In this document: piece after piece, positions 1 to 12,693 of the stretch | Layout of the letters: every line of letters begins with the position of its first letter | Position numbering within the stretch: the first letter of the stretch is position 1 | From: Pelecanus crispus | Lineage: Eukaryota > Chordata > Aves > Pelecaniformes > Pelecanidae | Assembly (NCBI RefSeq): GCF_030463565.1 | Contig: NC_134644.1 | Coordinates: forward strand, 151,615,967-151,679,966 | Reading direction: 5' to 3' | Length of the DNA stretch: 64,000 bases | Translations under genes and position numbers: made by a program | Notes under the pieces: generated by a model | Database searches by the model: none | What the model was told of the DNA's origin: nothing | Seen by the model: only the letters and a program-made list of their open reading frames with translations

Positions 1-3000
1 AGGCCAACACAGCCATAAGAGATGGGTCCCCTACCCAAAATCTGCTTCTGACCTCCTTTTTTTTTTTTTTTTGAGGTTCTGGGTTTGTTTCTGCAGCCTA
101 AAGCCACTCCACAGAAGACACGTGCCTCAACACCAAGCCAGGCTGCCCTGTGCACTGCCTTTTTCTCTCAGCTGGACCTACTTGGCCAGACAGGTACTTC
201 CCAGCCATCCTGCTCCACAAGCTGTCCAAGGGGAAGACCCCCATCCTTTGGCCTCTCTGCATGCCTGACCAAGCAGCTTCTCTGCAGACACTATGTACAG
301 CTCCCATTGACAACACACAGCAGCCGCCTGGGCCTGTCATGCCTCGCAGCCCACAACCCAGCACCGAGTCTGGGCACAGCTCCACTTCCAGCTCCCCACC
401 CCAGAGGCAGCTTCAAGAGCAAGAAGCAGGAAAGCCCACAGCAGACTTGATCACAAAAACAAGCTTAAATGTGACTGTGCTAGAAACCCAGACAGGATGT
501 TCCAACCTGGTGGAAGAGGTACGTATTCTTCCTCCAAGATTTCTACCTAAAAGAGATAGAGCAGCTTCCCTAAATATGACAGTTTTAAGCTCTAAGAGCT
601 AATCTCTCCAAAAAGGGGAGTAAAGACACATGCCATAGCTGGTGCTGTTTCTTTTTAATCTTTCTGCAATAAATATTCCCCTCCTCAGCAGGAGACATCA
701 CCAGTTTTAAAGTGTAGTTGACCAGAATTAATCATCTCCTACTTAGACTAATCCCATAGGTTTGCTTTTAGGTGTCAGGTCCTGCCTATGCTGTCTAGAC
801 GAGCTATATCACCCAGGGCCATGCTCCATCATAGGTGTGCAGATGCCAAAGTCAGACAGAGCACCAGAAGCAAAAGTGCTAACCTGAGAAAACAGAGCAG
901 CATTATAACTATAAAGCTATTATGTATGGATTATATACAGAATGAACAGGCCTCTGGGCATTTCCTTCTCAGTTACCTGATTAAATATTTAAAAAAAAAA
1001 AAAAAAAAAAGGAGACACCTTTCTAAGATTAAAAATGCTTAATGTTTCATGTGAAAGTTAAAATATACGTATGTGGAAACTGTCCAAGCAATCAAAGGTA
1101 TGAGACTGTTCTGGTACATGACTAGCTAAATCAAGTTTAAAAAAAAATATTTTCTATATTTAATTCCTTTTTACCAATTGTTTTATCATGATTAACAGAT
1201 TTTTTTAGAACTATTTTCCCAACAGTCATTCATACCAATCACAGATGCTGCTAACTGACTCATTAGAGGCTGGCATCATGACCAGAATCCATCAGTGTTG
1301 CATTTCACTCTTAATCCTACAGAGGACAATTCCTATTTGCTCCCTGCCTTAAAGTAAACCACTGAATACTCCAACAATTGCAAGAAATAACCTGTTCCTT
1401 TCAGTCCTACAACAGAACATAGGTTCATTATGATGATATTTGTTTAGAGAGGGATGCGCTAAGCAGCTGCCGAACTGAAAAGCCGAATGCAAACATCACA
1501 ACATCACAAAGGAGAGCCTGTGTCTTCAGCAACTGTTCAATTTTGAGGAAATCCGGTAACATTGTTAGTGCACAAACCACTGTCCAGGTAATCTCTAGAC
1601 CCACCCTAGAAGCTTCTGTCACTTGTATATTCTTGCAAGAGAGCCTTACCTCTCCATAAGCAGAATCAAGACCCACAGCTCTATTAGAGGTGCTCTGGTC
1701 AGTGTGCAGTCCCCGGAGAACTAAAGCCAGAGGAGAACATGGCTACAGTACAGAGCACTGCCTAGCTGTCCTTGTATAAATCTAGGGCCAAAGCTTAGAT
1801 CCTTAAAATGCATATCATCTGCCATCGACACTCCTGCTGAAGCTGCTCACAGTCATTTGCAGAGAATGGCTATACAAGTCTTAGTTGAGCAAGCGCAAAC
1901 AATAAGGAATGCCGCCCAATGTGTATGGCGCTCACCCCGAGCAAAGGGAGACTGGTCCTTCAGCTGTCCCTCCTACTGCTAATACTTAATACCTAAATAC
2001 TCAGGACAGAGGAGGGAACAAAAACTGGATTTCCCACAACTGAATGCTCTAGCTCCTAAAAGAAGGGGCAAAAGGGGAGAAGGCAGAGCCACCTCTGGAC
2101 GCCCTTACAGCCAACACAAAGCCCCATCTCCCAGAGGAAGGTCAAAGGAGTAAATCCTCAGACTGAGACAGGCGCCTTCGGGCAATCCACAGCCAAGTGC
2201 CTATTGCCACAAAAGGAGAGGGGCTAAAGCTGCATTGCTCTCCTCAGCATTTCTGCCAGCCCTGCCTAAGCAACTCCTTCTAAGCAAGATCTCTTTCAGG
2301 ATATCATTCTCGGTTGTTCACACCTCCCTCTATACCATTTGCTTTGGGTGCTCAGCTTAAGGCTAAGAATCCCATTTGGAGATAAGGCACCTAAAGGTAA
2401 GGAAATGCTGCTCAGAATTAGTATATCTGCTCCTCCCCATCCAACAATGTATCCAAAACCTCACACTCCATCACACTACAGTGCCTCTAACAGTTGCTCC
2501 CTTCAGACAGTCCTTTTGTAGGGAACAACTGCTCTGGGAGACAGCAAGGAACAGAGTTTGGGAATGTCAAATAACAGAAGCACTCTCAGAATATAAAGTG
2601 ATGGGGAGCAGGAAAATGCACAGTAAGAGAAAAGGTGCAGGTAAGACGCAGCATCACAAACAAAAATTAGGTGTCCTGATTTTGTATCACAAGTTAGGAG
2701 AGGAGCTTGTAGAGGTGGCATAGCAGCGCTTTAGAAATCGCCACCCTGAAGAAGATCAGGGGCACAACTAGTCCAGCATCACATCCAACAGAGGTCAGAG
2801 GCAGATCCTCCAGAATAGTGTTCAAGAAATACCAAGTATAATCATGCAGAAATCTGTCCATGGGGGAAGTTTATTTCCAATTCACATCCTGCATCCATCG
2901 CAGAATTGTTGCATCTGTCAGGCTTTGTGGACACCACATGTGATCTGGTCAGGAGGGTGAAATTACTGTATGCTGGAGTTCAAGACTTCTTGTATGCGTG

Positions 3001-4737
3001 CATTTTTTTCTACCTTAACAGAGTATTTCAAGCAAAACAGAATATAATAATTACAGATGAGCAACCTCACATAAGTATAGAAAAGACAATTAAGGGACAG
3101 CAGTGTAGTTGTAAGTGTCAAGACCAAGTATGGCAGCTACCAAGAGCAGGAATGAAGGAATTAAAAATAAAAATCAGCTAATGAGTTGTAAAGCCCTGCA
3201 AGAGGCAAACTGTCAGTTACAGGGGATGCAGAGAAGGGAAGGATTTTGCTGAGAGCATTAATGAAGTTAAAACCTCTTGAGTAAGAAACAGTAAGCCTTA
3301 AAGAAAAAGCAAGCAAATACATAAGCTGGTTTATTAGTTCAGATATGTTATCCAAAATGCTCCATTAACAAAAGCAAAATATTACTGTGAGAGCTCCCAC
3401 AGGGATAGAAACTGCAGAGCTGGGACACAAGAGCACACCTCAGCAAACATTGCTTCCCATGGCAGCCCTACTGCTGAGTCAGCTGCCATGTAGCTGTGCT
3501 ACTCCAACTGCTTGTGCAGTCACACAGAGCTGGGACAGATGAACCGATCCCCATCAGGGGTTACCTGGCTGAAAAACTGCTCCAGAGCAGTTCCATCACT
3601 GCAAAAGAGAGCACAGCAAGGAGGCTGCCAAAAGAAGGAGCGTTTACCTAACGTACTACCTCCAGAAGCATTCATCAAACAAGGCTCTAAAATAGGGTTG
3701 TCAAGGTAAAATAAGGCTGCTCAGCAGGAAGAGCTGAGAGAGATTTCACTTGGAGCCAAGGACTGACAAAGGCCAGAGAAACTGAGCTAGCAAAGAGAAG
3801 GCTGGCAGCCACTCTGCTTCCACAGAAGAGCTCAAAGTCACATGCTCCCTTTTATCTTCCTTAGAAAGCCAGAGGAAGGATAGAGGGGAAAGGGACAGAG
3901 GCAACTCAGACAAGAAACAAAACAAAAGCAGAGGTAAACAGGCAGATTCACCCTGAAATAGCCCACTCCAGTTAACTGGGGGCCATGTATTATTCCCTGA
4001 TGACCACTATTCCTTGGAATGCTCCAGGCCTGTGTTCCAGCTGTTTTGTAATTGCCTAGTAATTGCCTGTGTGGAAAGGGTCACTCCTGAGGTATGTGCT
4101 TAGGCAATTTGGGCCAAAGGATCCAACGCTCCATTAACCCCTGGCTTGTCAAGAAAACCTGCAACTGGCTGTGCAATTTGCCTGGACTGACCTCTGTGTA
4201 CTTTCTAGAGTTGTTCCTAGGATTAAAGGCCCCAATAAAGCAGTTGCACCTCCCTCCCAGAGGCCAAGGAAAAGAGGCACTTGGAGTCCACAGCTGCTGC
4301 TTGACTGATGTTTGCCATTAAGCCAGCTTACCATGCCCTTCTGCCACATGCCTTGGTTTTGGGGTTTGGTTTTTTTTTTTTTCGGATTTGCCTCTCAGTT
4401 GCTGCTGGATTTCACCCTGCGAACATGGGTGCCCCGCAAGCAGCAGCTCTGCCCCTCCGACGGCACCGCATCGTGGGGAGCGGGCAGGGCACAGGGTGGG
4501 ACCAGGCGCATCCTCCCTGTGGTGTTAGCATGAAGGAGGGCTTTAATAACGCGGATTTGGGCAGAAGCGACTCGCTGCCCCCATCCCACACTGGGCCTGC
4601 GAGGGCCAGGAGAGCCCCTCCCGCTCCGCAGCCCTCACCGGGCCCGGCCTGGTGGCCCGACGGCCGCCCGCACCCCGGCAGGCTGCCCCCACCGAGGCTT
4701 TTGGGGTGTGTGTCCCCCCCCCCCGGCCGGCCCTCAC
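1..4737 (-). other. SNX31: SNX31 intron 2 (partial), no exon recognised
   Basis: This stretch follows the exon 2 donor of SNX31 and should be intron 2 running out of the window. I looked on the minus strand for the next conserved PX-domain exon (continuing after the residues WDAQ, with the proline-rich PFPPK loop) and did not find it. Short open frames here, including 150 codons on the plus strand near the left edge, have no recognisable domain. A 20-nt A run lies at 991-1010. There may be a decayed interspersed repeat around 2740-2830, but I could not assign it. Confidence 0.6.
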
Positions 4738-4812
4738 CTGCGCGTCCCAGAGGCGGAGCTGGCTGTACCGCGCCTTGCCGAGCAGGAAGCCCTCCAGGCA
4801 CACCGAGTACAG
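4738..4812 (-). CDS. SNX31: SNX31 coding exon 2
   Basis: Twenty-five codons lie between a TTGCAG acceptor and a CAG|GTGAGG donor. They encode LYSVCLEGF to LRLWDAQ, the second and third strands of the PX fold. Intron 1 is only 75 bp and very GC-rich, unlike the other introns here. Confidence 0.85.
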
Positions 4813-4953
4813 CTGCAAGCACACAGCCGTCAGACCCGCGCCCGGCCCCGCCGGCCCCCGCCGCCCGCTCCCCGCCCCGGCGCCCACCACGTATGGCCTC
4901 CCGCGCCTCTCCCGCAGCTCCTCGGCGGCGGTGATGTTGAAGTGCAGCTTCAT
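4738..4953 (-). CDS. SNX31: Sorting nexin 31, first two coding exons (partial gene)
   Basis: Two exons, 4953-4888 and 4812-4738, join in phase 0 to give the first 47 residues, starting MKLHFNITAAEE and continuing through RPYV to LYSVCLEGF and ARYSQLRLWDAQ. This is the start of the PX domain of the SNX17/SNX27/SNX31 family, where the YSV.LDGF..CRVRYSQL pattern is typical. The family are endosomal proteins with a PX domain that binds phosphoinositides and a FERM-like module that binds NPxY-type cargo tails; SNX31 has been linked to uroplakin and integrin sorting. The start has a good context (GCC before ATG). Position immediately 3' of PABPC1 on the same strand agrees with vertebrate synteny, which separates SNX31 from SNX17. 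The remaining exons lie to the left, outside the window. Confidence 0.85.
4888..4953 (-). CDS. SNX31: SNX31 coding exon 1
   Basis: The exon holds 22 codons from the ATG at 4953 to GTG at 4888 and ends at a GTGGGC donor in phase 0. A competing donor three bases earlier (GTGGTG) would drop one valine. The chosen junction gives the family pattern RYV-LYSV. The 5'UTR extends right into the CpG-rich block; its start cannot be fixed from sequence alone. Confidence 0.85.
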
Positions 4954-5049
4954 GGCGAGAGCGGGCCGGGCCGGGCCGTCCCCTCACGGCAGCGGCGGGG
5001 CTGAGGGAGGGAGGGCGGGCGGGCGGGCGGCGCAGGTGGGAGCGGGCGC

Positions 5050-5080
5050 GACGCCAGGGGGCGACGCCAGGGGGCGCTGC
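5050..5080 (+). promoter_or_regulatory. Tandem pair of CTCF-like motifs
   Basis: The 14-base unit GACGCCAGGGGGCG occurs twice in a row, the second copy continuing into CTGC. Both match the CTCF core (CCASYAGRKGGCRS), the second better because it continues GGGGGCGCTGC. Both point in the plus direction. The pair lies about 100 bp upstream of the SNX31 start codon, between SNX31 and PABPC1. Binding is inferred from the motif only. Confidence 0.55.
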
Positions 5081-5340
5081 CGCGGGGCGGGCCGCGGGCA
5101 CTGAGGCGGGAGCGTCCCTCGCGCGCAGCCCCGGCGGCGGTTTTTATTCGAAATCCCCCCAGAGAGGGAGCCCGCCGGGGGCTCGTCAGGGCGAGGGGCA
5201 ACGCGCAGGTGAAATTAATGGCCAATAAGCGCCAAGCGGTGCCCGCGGGGGAAGCGGCCTGGCTGGGAAGGGCGGCAGGGGTGAGCCGGGGCGCTTGAAG
5301 AGTCGGAGCCGAGCAGGGAAGGAGGCCGAGGGAGCCTGTC

Positions 5341-8300
5341 ACAGCAGCCTGGGTGCCCACAGCACCGGCAAGGCGGCTACGAAGTGGTAATTCACCACGA
5401 AGTGATGATAATTCACTATTTTTCAAGGCACGAGAACTCGGGACCATCGGGTAAAAGGGGGTACGCAGCAGGTTTGTAAGAACAGAAAGTCCTTTTTTCA
5501 CGGAGTGCTTCACTGGAGGTCAAATATAGTTAAAAAGGCAGGTCTATCTCCAGCCTGGGGCTTTTGTTTATCACTAATTACCAGATGATAAAGGTGAGTA
5601 TGGCCGTGTTTCGTAGCTTCCTTTAGCGTATTTCGGGTACCCCTGAGGGAAAGGTGCTGCAGGAGCTGGGCCTTCTCGCGTGACTCACCGTGGAAGTCCT
5701 CGTGCTCTTACGTGAGCGGTGCTGCTGGAGACGTGAAATGAGTTCATCAACACGGAAACAAGGCAGCTGAAATGCCTCGCCTGCAAACCAGGGCCTGACA
5801 TAAGTGCAGTACTCCAGCCTCACCAAAACATCTTTCATCAGAGGAAGAAAATTATTTCAGGAAGGCCATGATTCACCAACTGACCTGGGGAAAACCCCTT
5901 CCTAGTGGAACAAGGTTTGCACATTTTTGTCAAGAAACAAGATAAACTGTGGGCATTCTGGAGAAAATGAATAAGTAAAGTAACATTGTGTAACATGTTT
6001 GATGATTTTTCTTCCTCATCTGTGCAGCCAAATATAACCAGTCTGATGACTTCTGGAGCACCCACGCAGCTGCCCTCTTACAGAGCCAACTTTGTAGCTC
6101 TGGTGTCACGGCTACCCTGTTATACCTGGGTGATGAGGCACCCGCACCCTGGGGAGCTCTGGAAGAGCTTTCCTTCCCTTCTGGAGCAAGCCCCTGTGTG
6201 CATCATTGTTCACGTCCCAAGCCACTTCGCAAAACCACATCTCCGCTTCTAACCTGGGAGGCAAGGCGGCTGCATGATGAGTTTGATGGAAAAATGTAAG
6301 GTATAGGCAGACAGAGGAAAGATCTCTGCTCCGGGCCATGGGCAGGAATTTTCCACTTCTGGTGTGATTCTAGGTTGGCGGTCTCTTCTCATCTGCCTGA
6401 ATGTTGTTCTCCTCTGGAAAACTACAGGAGGGGAAACCAAGCTACCTTTGGTGGCAAATCTCTGTAACAGTGGCAAGAGACAGGATTAAGCAAGCTGCAC
6501 TTACAGATGTGACAATGCTATATGTTTAGGGCCCACTTTTTTTGTAATCTCTGGTTTATGTCATCTGCTGACTTCAAGTTTAACCTAGACCATGTGTAAC
6601 CCAAGGTCCCAGTCACTGCAATGTGACACAACCAGTTAGCCTGTCCAGGGCATCATTTTTGTTTTCTGAACGCTCAGATATCACATGGAACATTTTAAAG
6701 TGTGCTCAGAGCTATAAAAAATTATGTACCTCTGGACAGCTATAGCTAGCCAGAATGTGACTTGATTAGGGATGTTTCTCTAGCAGGTTATGTGGGAAGT
6801 AGGAGACTATCTGGCATAGATATCCTGCTCTTAGTACTTAATGCACAACAGGCCCAGTACTTTGGCCTAGCTTGTCATTGCCTTTTTTTCTTAATGATTA
6901 CATTCAATCCCAATATAATAAGTGAGAAATCCAAGAAAAGTTTTGAATTATTTTTTGAAAATATTCTTTCCTTTGTCCTTGTTGCCCAAGTCCTTCAAAG
7001 GGAGCTCCAACTACACGTGCACCTTGTGGTCGTAGTGTAGCTGAAAACATTTGTTTCAAACTTGTATTGACTTCAAATGCCACATCCTAAGGATCTGTAA
7101 CCCTGCCAGCTGCATTTTTGTTTGGATACTGCTACTATCCATCGTTATTGACCACATCCTACAGAAGATAAGAGGGACTAAAAGCTTTCCTTCGCAGAGG
7201 TAGTTGTACCACACAGACTCACAGTTGCCTAAGGCTACTTTGTAGCCTTCTCAGGGCTTTTCATTGCAAAGGTGGTGTGGGGCTCTTAGCATCACTTGCC
7301 ATGATGTTGATGAGGCAGCTAATTGAGGCAACGGGACATAGGATGTGCTGTTTCTCTTTGTAAGGAAAGGACTAGTTGATCAAAGGGAAAATGGGAAGGA
7401 GGAAAGGGAAACAGGGCAGTTTAATTCAAAGTGCCCTCTTACATCATAAAAGGTAATATGAGAGAAGAACTGAGACTTTTCTGAAAGTAGCCTCTGATTC
7501 CAGTAAATCCAAGCCTGTGCTGGATTTACTCAGGAGACATTTCTAACCTCAGATCACCTCTCAGGGACAACTGTCATACATGGGAAGCTATGAAGAGTTC
7601 ACTAGTAGTTTAAACTACTCCAGCAGGGAGTGAAAATGTTGCTCGTGTTCGGAAAGCAACTCCAATGGAAGGATCAGTCACAGAAATGGAGCTTCCTACT
7701 TAATCCCAAATTGGATGGCCAGAAGCACAGAACTGTGAAAGCCTAGTGAATTGTGGTCCCAGGGACAAGACTGTGGCTCGCTCTCTAGCACATCAGTTTG
7801 GACCACAACTCCTGGACCTACTGAGAATAAATACAAATCCTGTTTGTTTTTTGGGAGTTTGGGGATTTTTTTCCACCCCAGTTATTCCAAGCAGAAATAT
7901 GCCTATTAGATGCAGAATTCACAAAACCTTTTTGCAGAGAACCCTAATCCAAAATGGTTAAGTGGCTGTCTTTCAACATCCAGTTGTCCATAGCAATCAT
8001 TAACAATGTTTCAAGAAGAAAATGCATTTACATGCAAGGACTGAAGATACCATTTATTCAAGGGTAGACACCTAATTAGTGTAAACTGGCAACTGTAATG
8101 TCACTGTCTGACTCGGGAACATATTCATTTCCACCACCTTGTCCCCTCCTCCCCCAGGACCCAGTGGAATCCAAATTTCCTAGACTTCTGCAGAGCAGCA
8201 AGAAGAATGCATGCAATCCAGATTACACCTGCACCAAACCTTTGATTTAGTCACCCACAAAGCCACATTCTGCTTGGGAAAGCGGGTGGTGAATATAGTA

Positions 8301-11169
8301 CCATTCATTCATTCAAATCACCACTCATTTCAGGAGCAGGCTTTCGGCTGCTGCTAAACTCTGAAGCACTTGCTCTGCTTAGAATGGAAGACAGGGAAGG
8401 ACTGAAGGAATGAAATGCCAGAGGATCCAGCAAAATCAGCTTAGGACTGGGTGGCTGCAGTAGAGGATCAGCATAAGCCTCTGACACATGCTAGAGGGAA
8501 CACATGGCAGAAGGAAGTGACTGCCAGTTATGCTGCCTATTAACCCAGGGGAACAATGCTCTACCGCTATTGAGTAAATTGATTTTTCTGTGTGGTGCAT
8601 TGTTTTACAGTAGTACTCTAAAGATACATTGATAGTGGCACTAGCAAACACATTGCTCGCTATCTCTAAGGTTTAAAAAAAAAAAACCAAAACCAAACCC
8701 GACATTGATTGCCTATTTAAGGCATCTGTAGTATACAGTGGGGAATTACCATGTAATCAAGAGTGGGAAGAAATAAACCCAACCAACCCAGGATTTTGTT
8801 TTCTTAAGCCATCATGTTTTCTCAAGCCTCAGCAGAATTGCCTCACTGTTTCCTTCCATCACAGAAGTTACCTAGTACTTCAGGCTGGTACACACGCTAG
8901 TACTTGACACACCCACAAGTGTCTTGTACAAAACTGAAAGAACCCCTCCTCTTTTCCTTTTTCAGTTTCCCCATATGCAAGAGGTTAAATAACTTGCAGA
9001 GTCTTACAAAATGTAAAAATCAGTTTAACTCCAGCAGACTCACCAAAGACACCTCTTATCTGGGGAAACAAGCAGTAGTGAGGTGGACTCTTACTTTCCT
9101 GCTAGGGCCCTGAAACTCCTGCAAATGGTTAGGTCTTCCTGTAGACCTTCCATTAAACCTTTAATATCATCTAATTCTTCAACATTTTTGTTATGGTGCT
9201 AAATATTTTTAGGTCTTTAAAACTGCCTCCAAAGCTTTAATGTTTTTAGAGTTGACATTACATAAAATTAAGGTTGTACACTCAACCTCTTATCATGTAC
9301 ATATCTTGTTTGAACCGCCTCCTTTGTAGGATTTACCATCCAATTTCAAAAAGTCTTATAGTCATACACTTCAGTAAGATCACAAAATTAAAGGCTAACC
9401 CAGTCTGCTTCCATCAGGACAGGACTGAACCTAAGAATTGTACAAGATTAACCTAATGCTTTTATAGTGAAGTGAGGGATTTTAAATAGGATTCATTTAT
9501 GCCACACTAATTTCACCTCTCTATGCTAGGCTTATTTCTCAAATTCACAGAAAAAAATCTGAAGATATTTGCACAAGGGAAAAAACAAGGCCACTCTTGA
9601 ACTGTCTTTTGGGGGACTTCAGAAAGCACACAGAGGGACTTTAAGACTGCAACAATAGGTCCAGAAACACTGGCATTCCCCCCTATACAACAACAGATTT
9701 CAGAGAGCCTTCCAGGAAGAACTCAGTAACCCCTTCCCCTGATCCTGTAGAAACTGTATCCTTTAAACACAGCCACTGGAGCCCAATGGATTGCAGCGGC
9801 TAAGGGTCATGCCTGCCGCCACGACTAACAGATCTTTGCTCCCTTCCCCCATCCCAGCCTGCCAGGTTTTTCTCTCTTCTCTGCAAAAGGAGGACATGCC
9901 ATCTTCACTGCTTCCTTCCCCCCCCCCCCCCGCATTACCAATTTTGATTAAACAGCTTACAGAGCCCATTATGGGCTAAACTGCACAGAAAATGCCTCTC
10001 ATTCTGCAAGTCTGCAGAAAGGACTCCCTTAAAGGAAGTGGGGGGAAGCAAGGCAGCAACTGCAGGATAACCCATCTGTAGATGGACAACTTCAATGTAT
10101 CTAACCTACACAGTGAAAGTTTGTTTTACAACAAAAGCTCTTCTTACCCTCTTTTGATTATGCACTTAACAGTTTTAATCCTGCAAGACTCCCAACCTTA
10201 AGTAAGGTCTTGTAGCAAATTAAACAGCTCCTGTGCTAGTCTTGGCTCTTCTCACTTTTGCTGCCACTGGTCATTTGCTTGGATGCTCTTTTTAGTGACT
10301 AACACACAGCTGGCCGAGTGTAAACAGGACTATTTCTATGGTACTGTACACTAGGTAAAGATTTGTTCAGCACGTTAAAAAAAACCCAAAATGTAGCAAA
10401 GCTAAAATTAAACCAATTGGTCTCTTACAGAGAAAAACAAGAAAAGCTAGCAGTAGTCTTCCACTTGTTGGGAAACTCAGCATTAAAAATATCCGACTCA
10501 GAGGATTAAGCAGTTCTGTCCGCAGGATTTTTACTGTGCAAAAAGCATGATCTTTTGGTTACTATGCATTCAATTTTTAATACATTACCACCTGAAGCCT
10601 CACCTGTTTTGTTCTAGGAATGCCTTGTGTTCATACATTCACAATAATGGAATTTTGCAACACTGTCTATTGCAGACAATCCTCGCTCATTCACCTATAT
10701 ACATACGACTCTGCCTCCATCTCACAGATCATTAGCCATCTAAAGACACCGCCAGAGACCAGTGTAGAGATTGTTCCTTCCACCAAAATCTGTGAGAACG
10801 AATACCACATGCAGGTGGTCAAAGGGGGACATGTGTTGGTATGTTACACAGTTCCAACACGGGCCTTTTGTAACAACATTTCTTACTGATCATCTCAAGG
10901 TAGGGTATTTAAAGGTCTGTTTCTAATTAGACAATGACAAGAGCCCAGACATCATGCTGTTAAGGATTTAAAGCCCAGATATGGATCTAGCTGCTCTTTT
11001 AATTTGTTTTAATGCCTGAGTTTATATTATCAGTAGCAGGTGGCTAAATGTAGGCTAATCTTCTCTAGAAACTGCTAAAACACAGTCTAGAATGGGATTC
11101 TAACTTGGTATTCTGAATGACCATCTCATCAGAAGTACACTGTACAAAAGAAACCATCACAACTAAGTC
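5341..11169. other. SNX31-PABPC1 intergenic spacer
   Basis: This 5.8-kb spacer separates the 3' end of PABPC1 from the SNX31 promoter. I see no exon, RNA gene or well-preserved mobile element. It holds a perfect 10-bp inverted repeat at 7502-7530 and a C run at 9920-9932. Open frames are short and lack domains. Confidence 0.6.
7502..7530. repeat. Perfect 10-bp inverted repeat
   Basis: The arms AGTAAATCCA (7502-7511) and TGGATTTACT (7521-7530) are exact reverse complements around a 9-base spacer. A hairpin is possible on either strand. No gene or element boundary is visible next to it. Confidence 0.7.
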
Positions 11170-11609
11170 AGTGTTTAAGGAATTTTTATTAAACCAAGAA
11201 TTTTATAATCCAAATTACGTTTTTTTGCTCAGCTATCAATTCTCACTGTCAACTAAAACAGTGGTGATATTCTGAGCTTTTTCCACAGCAAAGTATTACA
11301 AAATTAAAGAAAGGAATGCTTTAAATTTTTGTACTGTGCTGAAAATTCTTTTCCCCCGGGTTTATAAAACATTAATTTGTATTTTTTATTTTACTATTTT
11401 TTTTTAAATTTTAAATCAATAAGTAATCTAGGACTAGCATTTGTTTTGCTAGCCCCGGCGTTGCTCTGTACATAAGCTTCAAAGTTTCCTTTCCTTTTTT
11501 TATTTATTTTATATTTTGCAATGTTTTTCTCAATATTTAATAGTTTTTCCATGTTTAGATTTTTTTTTCTTCGGTGAAGCGAAGTTCTAGATTGTAGTCC
11601 CGGATCTTT
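11170..11609 (-). other. PABPC1: PABPC1 exon 15, non-coding 3'UTR
   Basis: The exon opens after a TTCACAG acceptor and carries only untranslated sequence, because the stop codon is the last codon of exon 14. It is A/T-rich and closely resembles the mammalian PABPC1 3'UTR, including CTTCACCGAAGAAAAA and the block around CTAGTCCTAGATTACTTATT. The mammalian gene also has a non-coding last exon. The left boundary is estimated from the poly(A) signal. Confidence 0.85.
11185..11190 (-). terminator. PABPC1: PABPC1 poly(A) signal AATAAA
   Basis: A canonical AATAAA on the minus strand lies about 15-20 bases before the expected cleavage site near 11170. The flanking bases (GGTTTAATAAAAATTCC) match the end of the well-conserved vertebrate PABPC1 3'UTR as I know it. 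Confidence 0.85.
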
Positions 11610-12693
11610 CTGTGAACAAAAACAACGTTGTTAAGTTTTAAAATTAAAGCAGCACTTTGTTTTCTGACGTGCTTTCTGCAACTGTAAGCCCGACAGCACT
11701 TTGGGCTTTCACAGTATCAATCATACCAAAGTTCTTTACAAGCAGTGTATCAGAGGTATCCCCCACTTTTGAGACATGGAAGTAAAGTGTCCCAAGTCTG
11801 TGACACTTGGTAAGACAAAACTGAATCTAGAACTCAACAGTGCTCTACACAGCACGGCCTTAGACAATGGCTACACACAATACTTTGTTACCATAACTAA
11901 CATGACTGCAGGTCACCTCTAGTCTTAAGGCCAGTGTACCAAGACTCATCAAATAACTACACTGGCAGTATTTTCAATTTCGAATTACTAAAACATCATG
12001 GAGCATACAGAGTAGTGGTCTCAAAGTTTTGGGCATCCTAGTTTAGGTCAGACAACTTATTCAGCACTTCTTTATCTCCAGTATGAAACTGTCACTAGCC
12101 AAAAAAAAAAAAAAAAAGAGAAAAAAGAAAGAAGTGTGGAAAAAACATGACTCAAATTCTGCCTCCAAAAGGAAAGTTGCAGAAATGAAAAGACCAAGAA
12201 AAAAGAAAATTTTAAGTTAAATGTTAAAGCAGGCATCTTGAACTGATAGCTATACATGTGGAAAATAAATTCATATACAGGCAAAACCTAACTGGACTGA
12301 ACAGAGAATAGACTCCTGGTCTTACACTCAACTCCACAACATTTTTCCCCTTTCAAAATTGTAAAGATACCACCTTTTGCCTCTTCCTGTCATGCAAAAT
12401 TAAGATACTAACCCCACAGAAGGCAATAAAAGAAAAATCAGTATTTTAATTGACATGAAATTCACCAAAATGTGAAGTCAAGACAATGTGTAGTTTAGTT
12501 TCTAATTACTGTGTAATTTTAGATTTTGGCAAGTATATACAAATTATAGCATAAATAAGCTATCTCATTTGTAAGGAAAAATAAGGTTGGAGTATCATTT
12601 TAAGCTTATTTCAATTCCACAAGTTCCTCTTGAACAACAGTATGAATAGTAGCGTTTGACAGAACTGCCCATTCCTGCACACACGCCTCGAAC

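Larger units (their letters stand above)
4430..5340. promoter_or_regulatory. CpG-rich promoter block of SNX31
   Basis: The base composition changes abruptly from AT-rich flanks to dense CpG around the SNX31 start. GC boxes and runs of GGGC lie at about 5000-5040. I see no TATA box at a useful distance from the start codon, so initiation is probably dispersed. Several long open frames on both strands here are side effects of high GC and are not annotated. Confidence 0.7.

Noticed and set aside
150..602. 150-codon plus-strand open frame near the left edge, followed by GTACGT within it
   Set aside because: The peptide looks fairly protein-like, but there is no domain, three frames overlap, and no partner exon is visible.
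1647..1680. Candidate SNX31 exon on the minus strand ending before GTAAGG
   Set aside because: The short peptide does not match any SNX31 segment and the acceptor side is poor.
2740..2830. Possible decayed repeat resembling a common avian interspersed element
   Set aside because: Only scattered words match and no end is visible; not enough to name it.
8955..9010. MIR-like words (CAGTTTCCCCATATG and GAGGTTAAATAACTTGC)
   Set aside because: The two words match opposite strands of the MIR core and cannot come from one continuous copy; probably chance.
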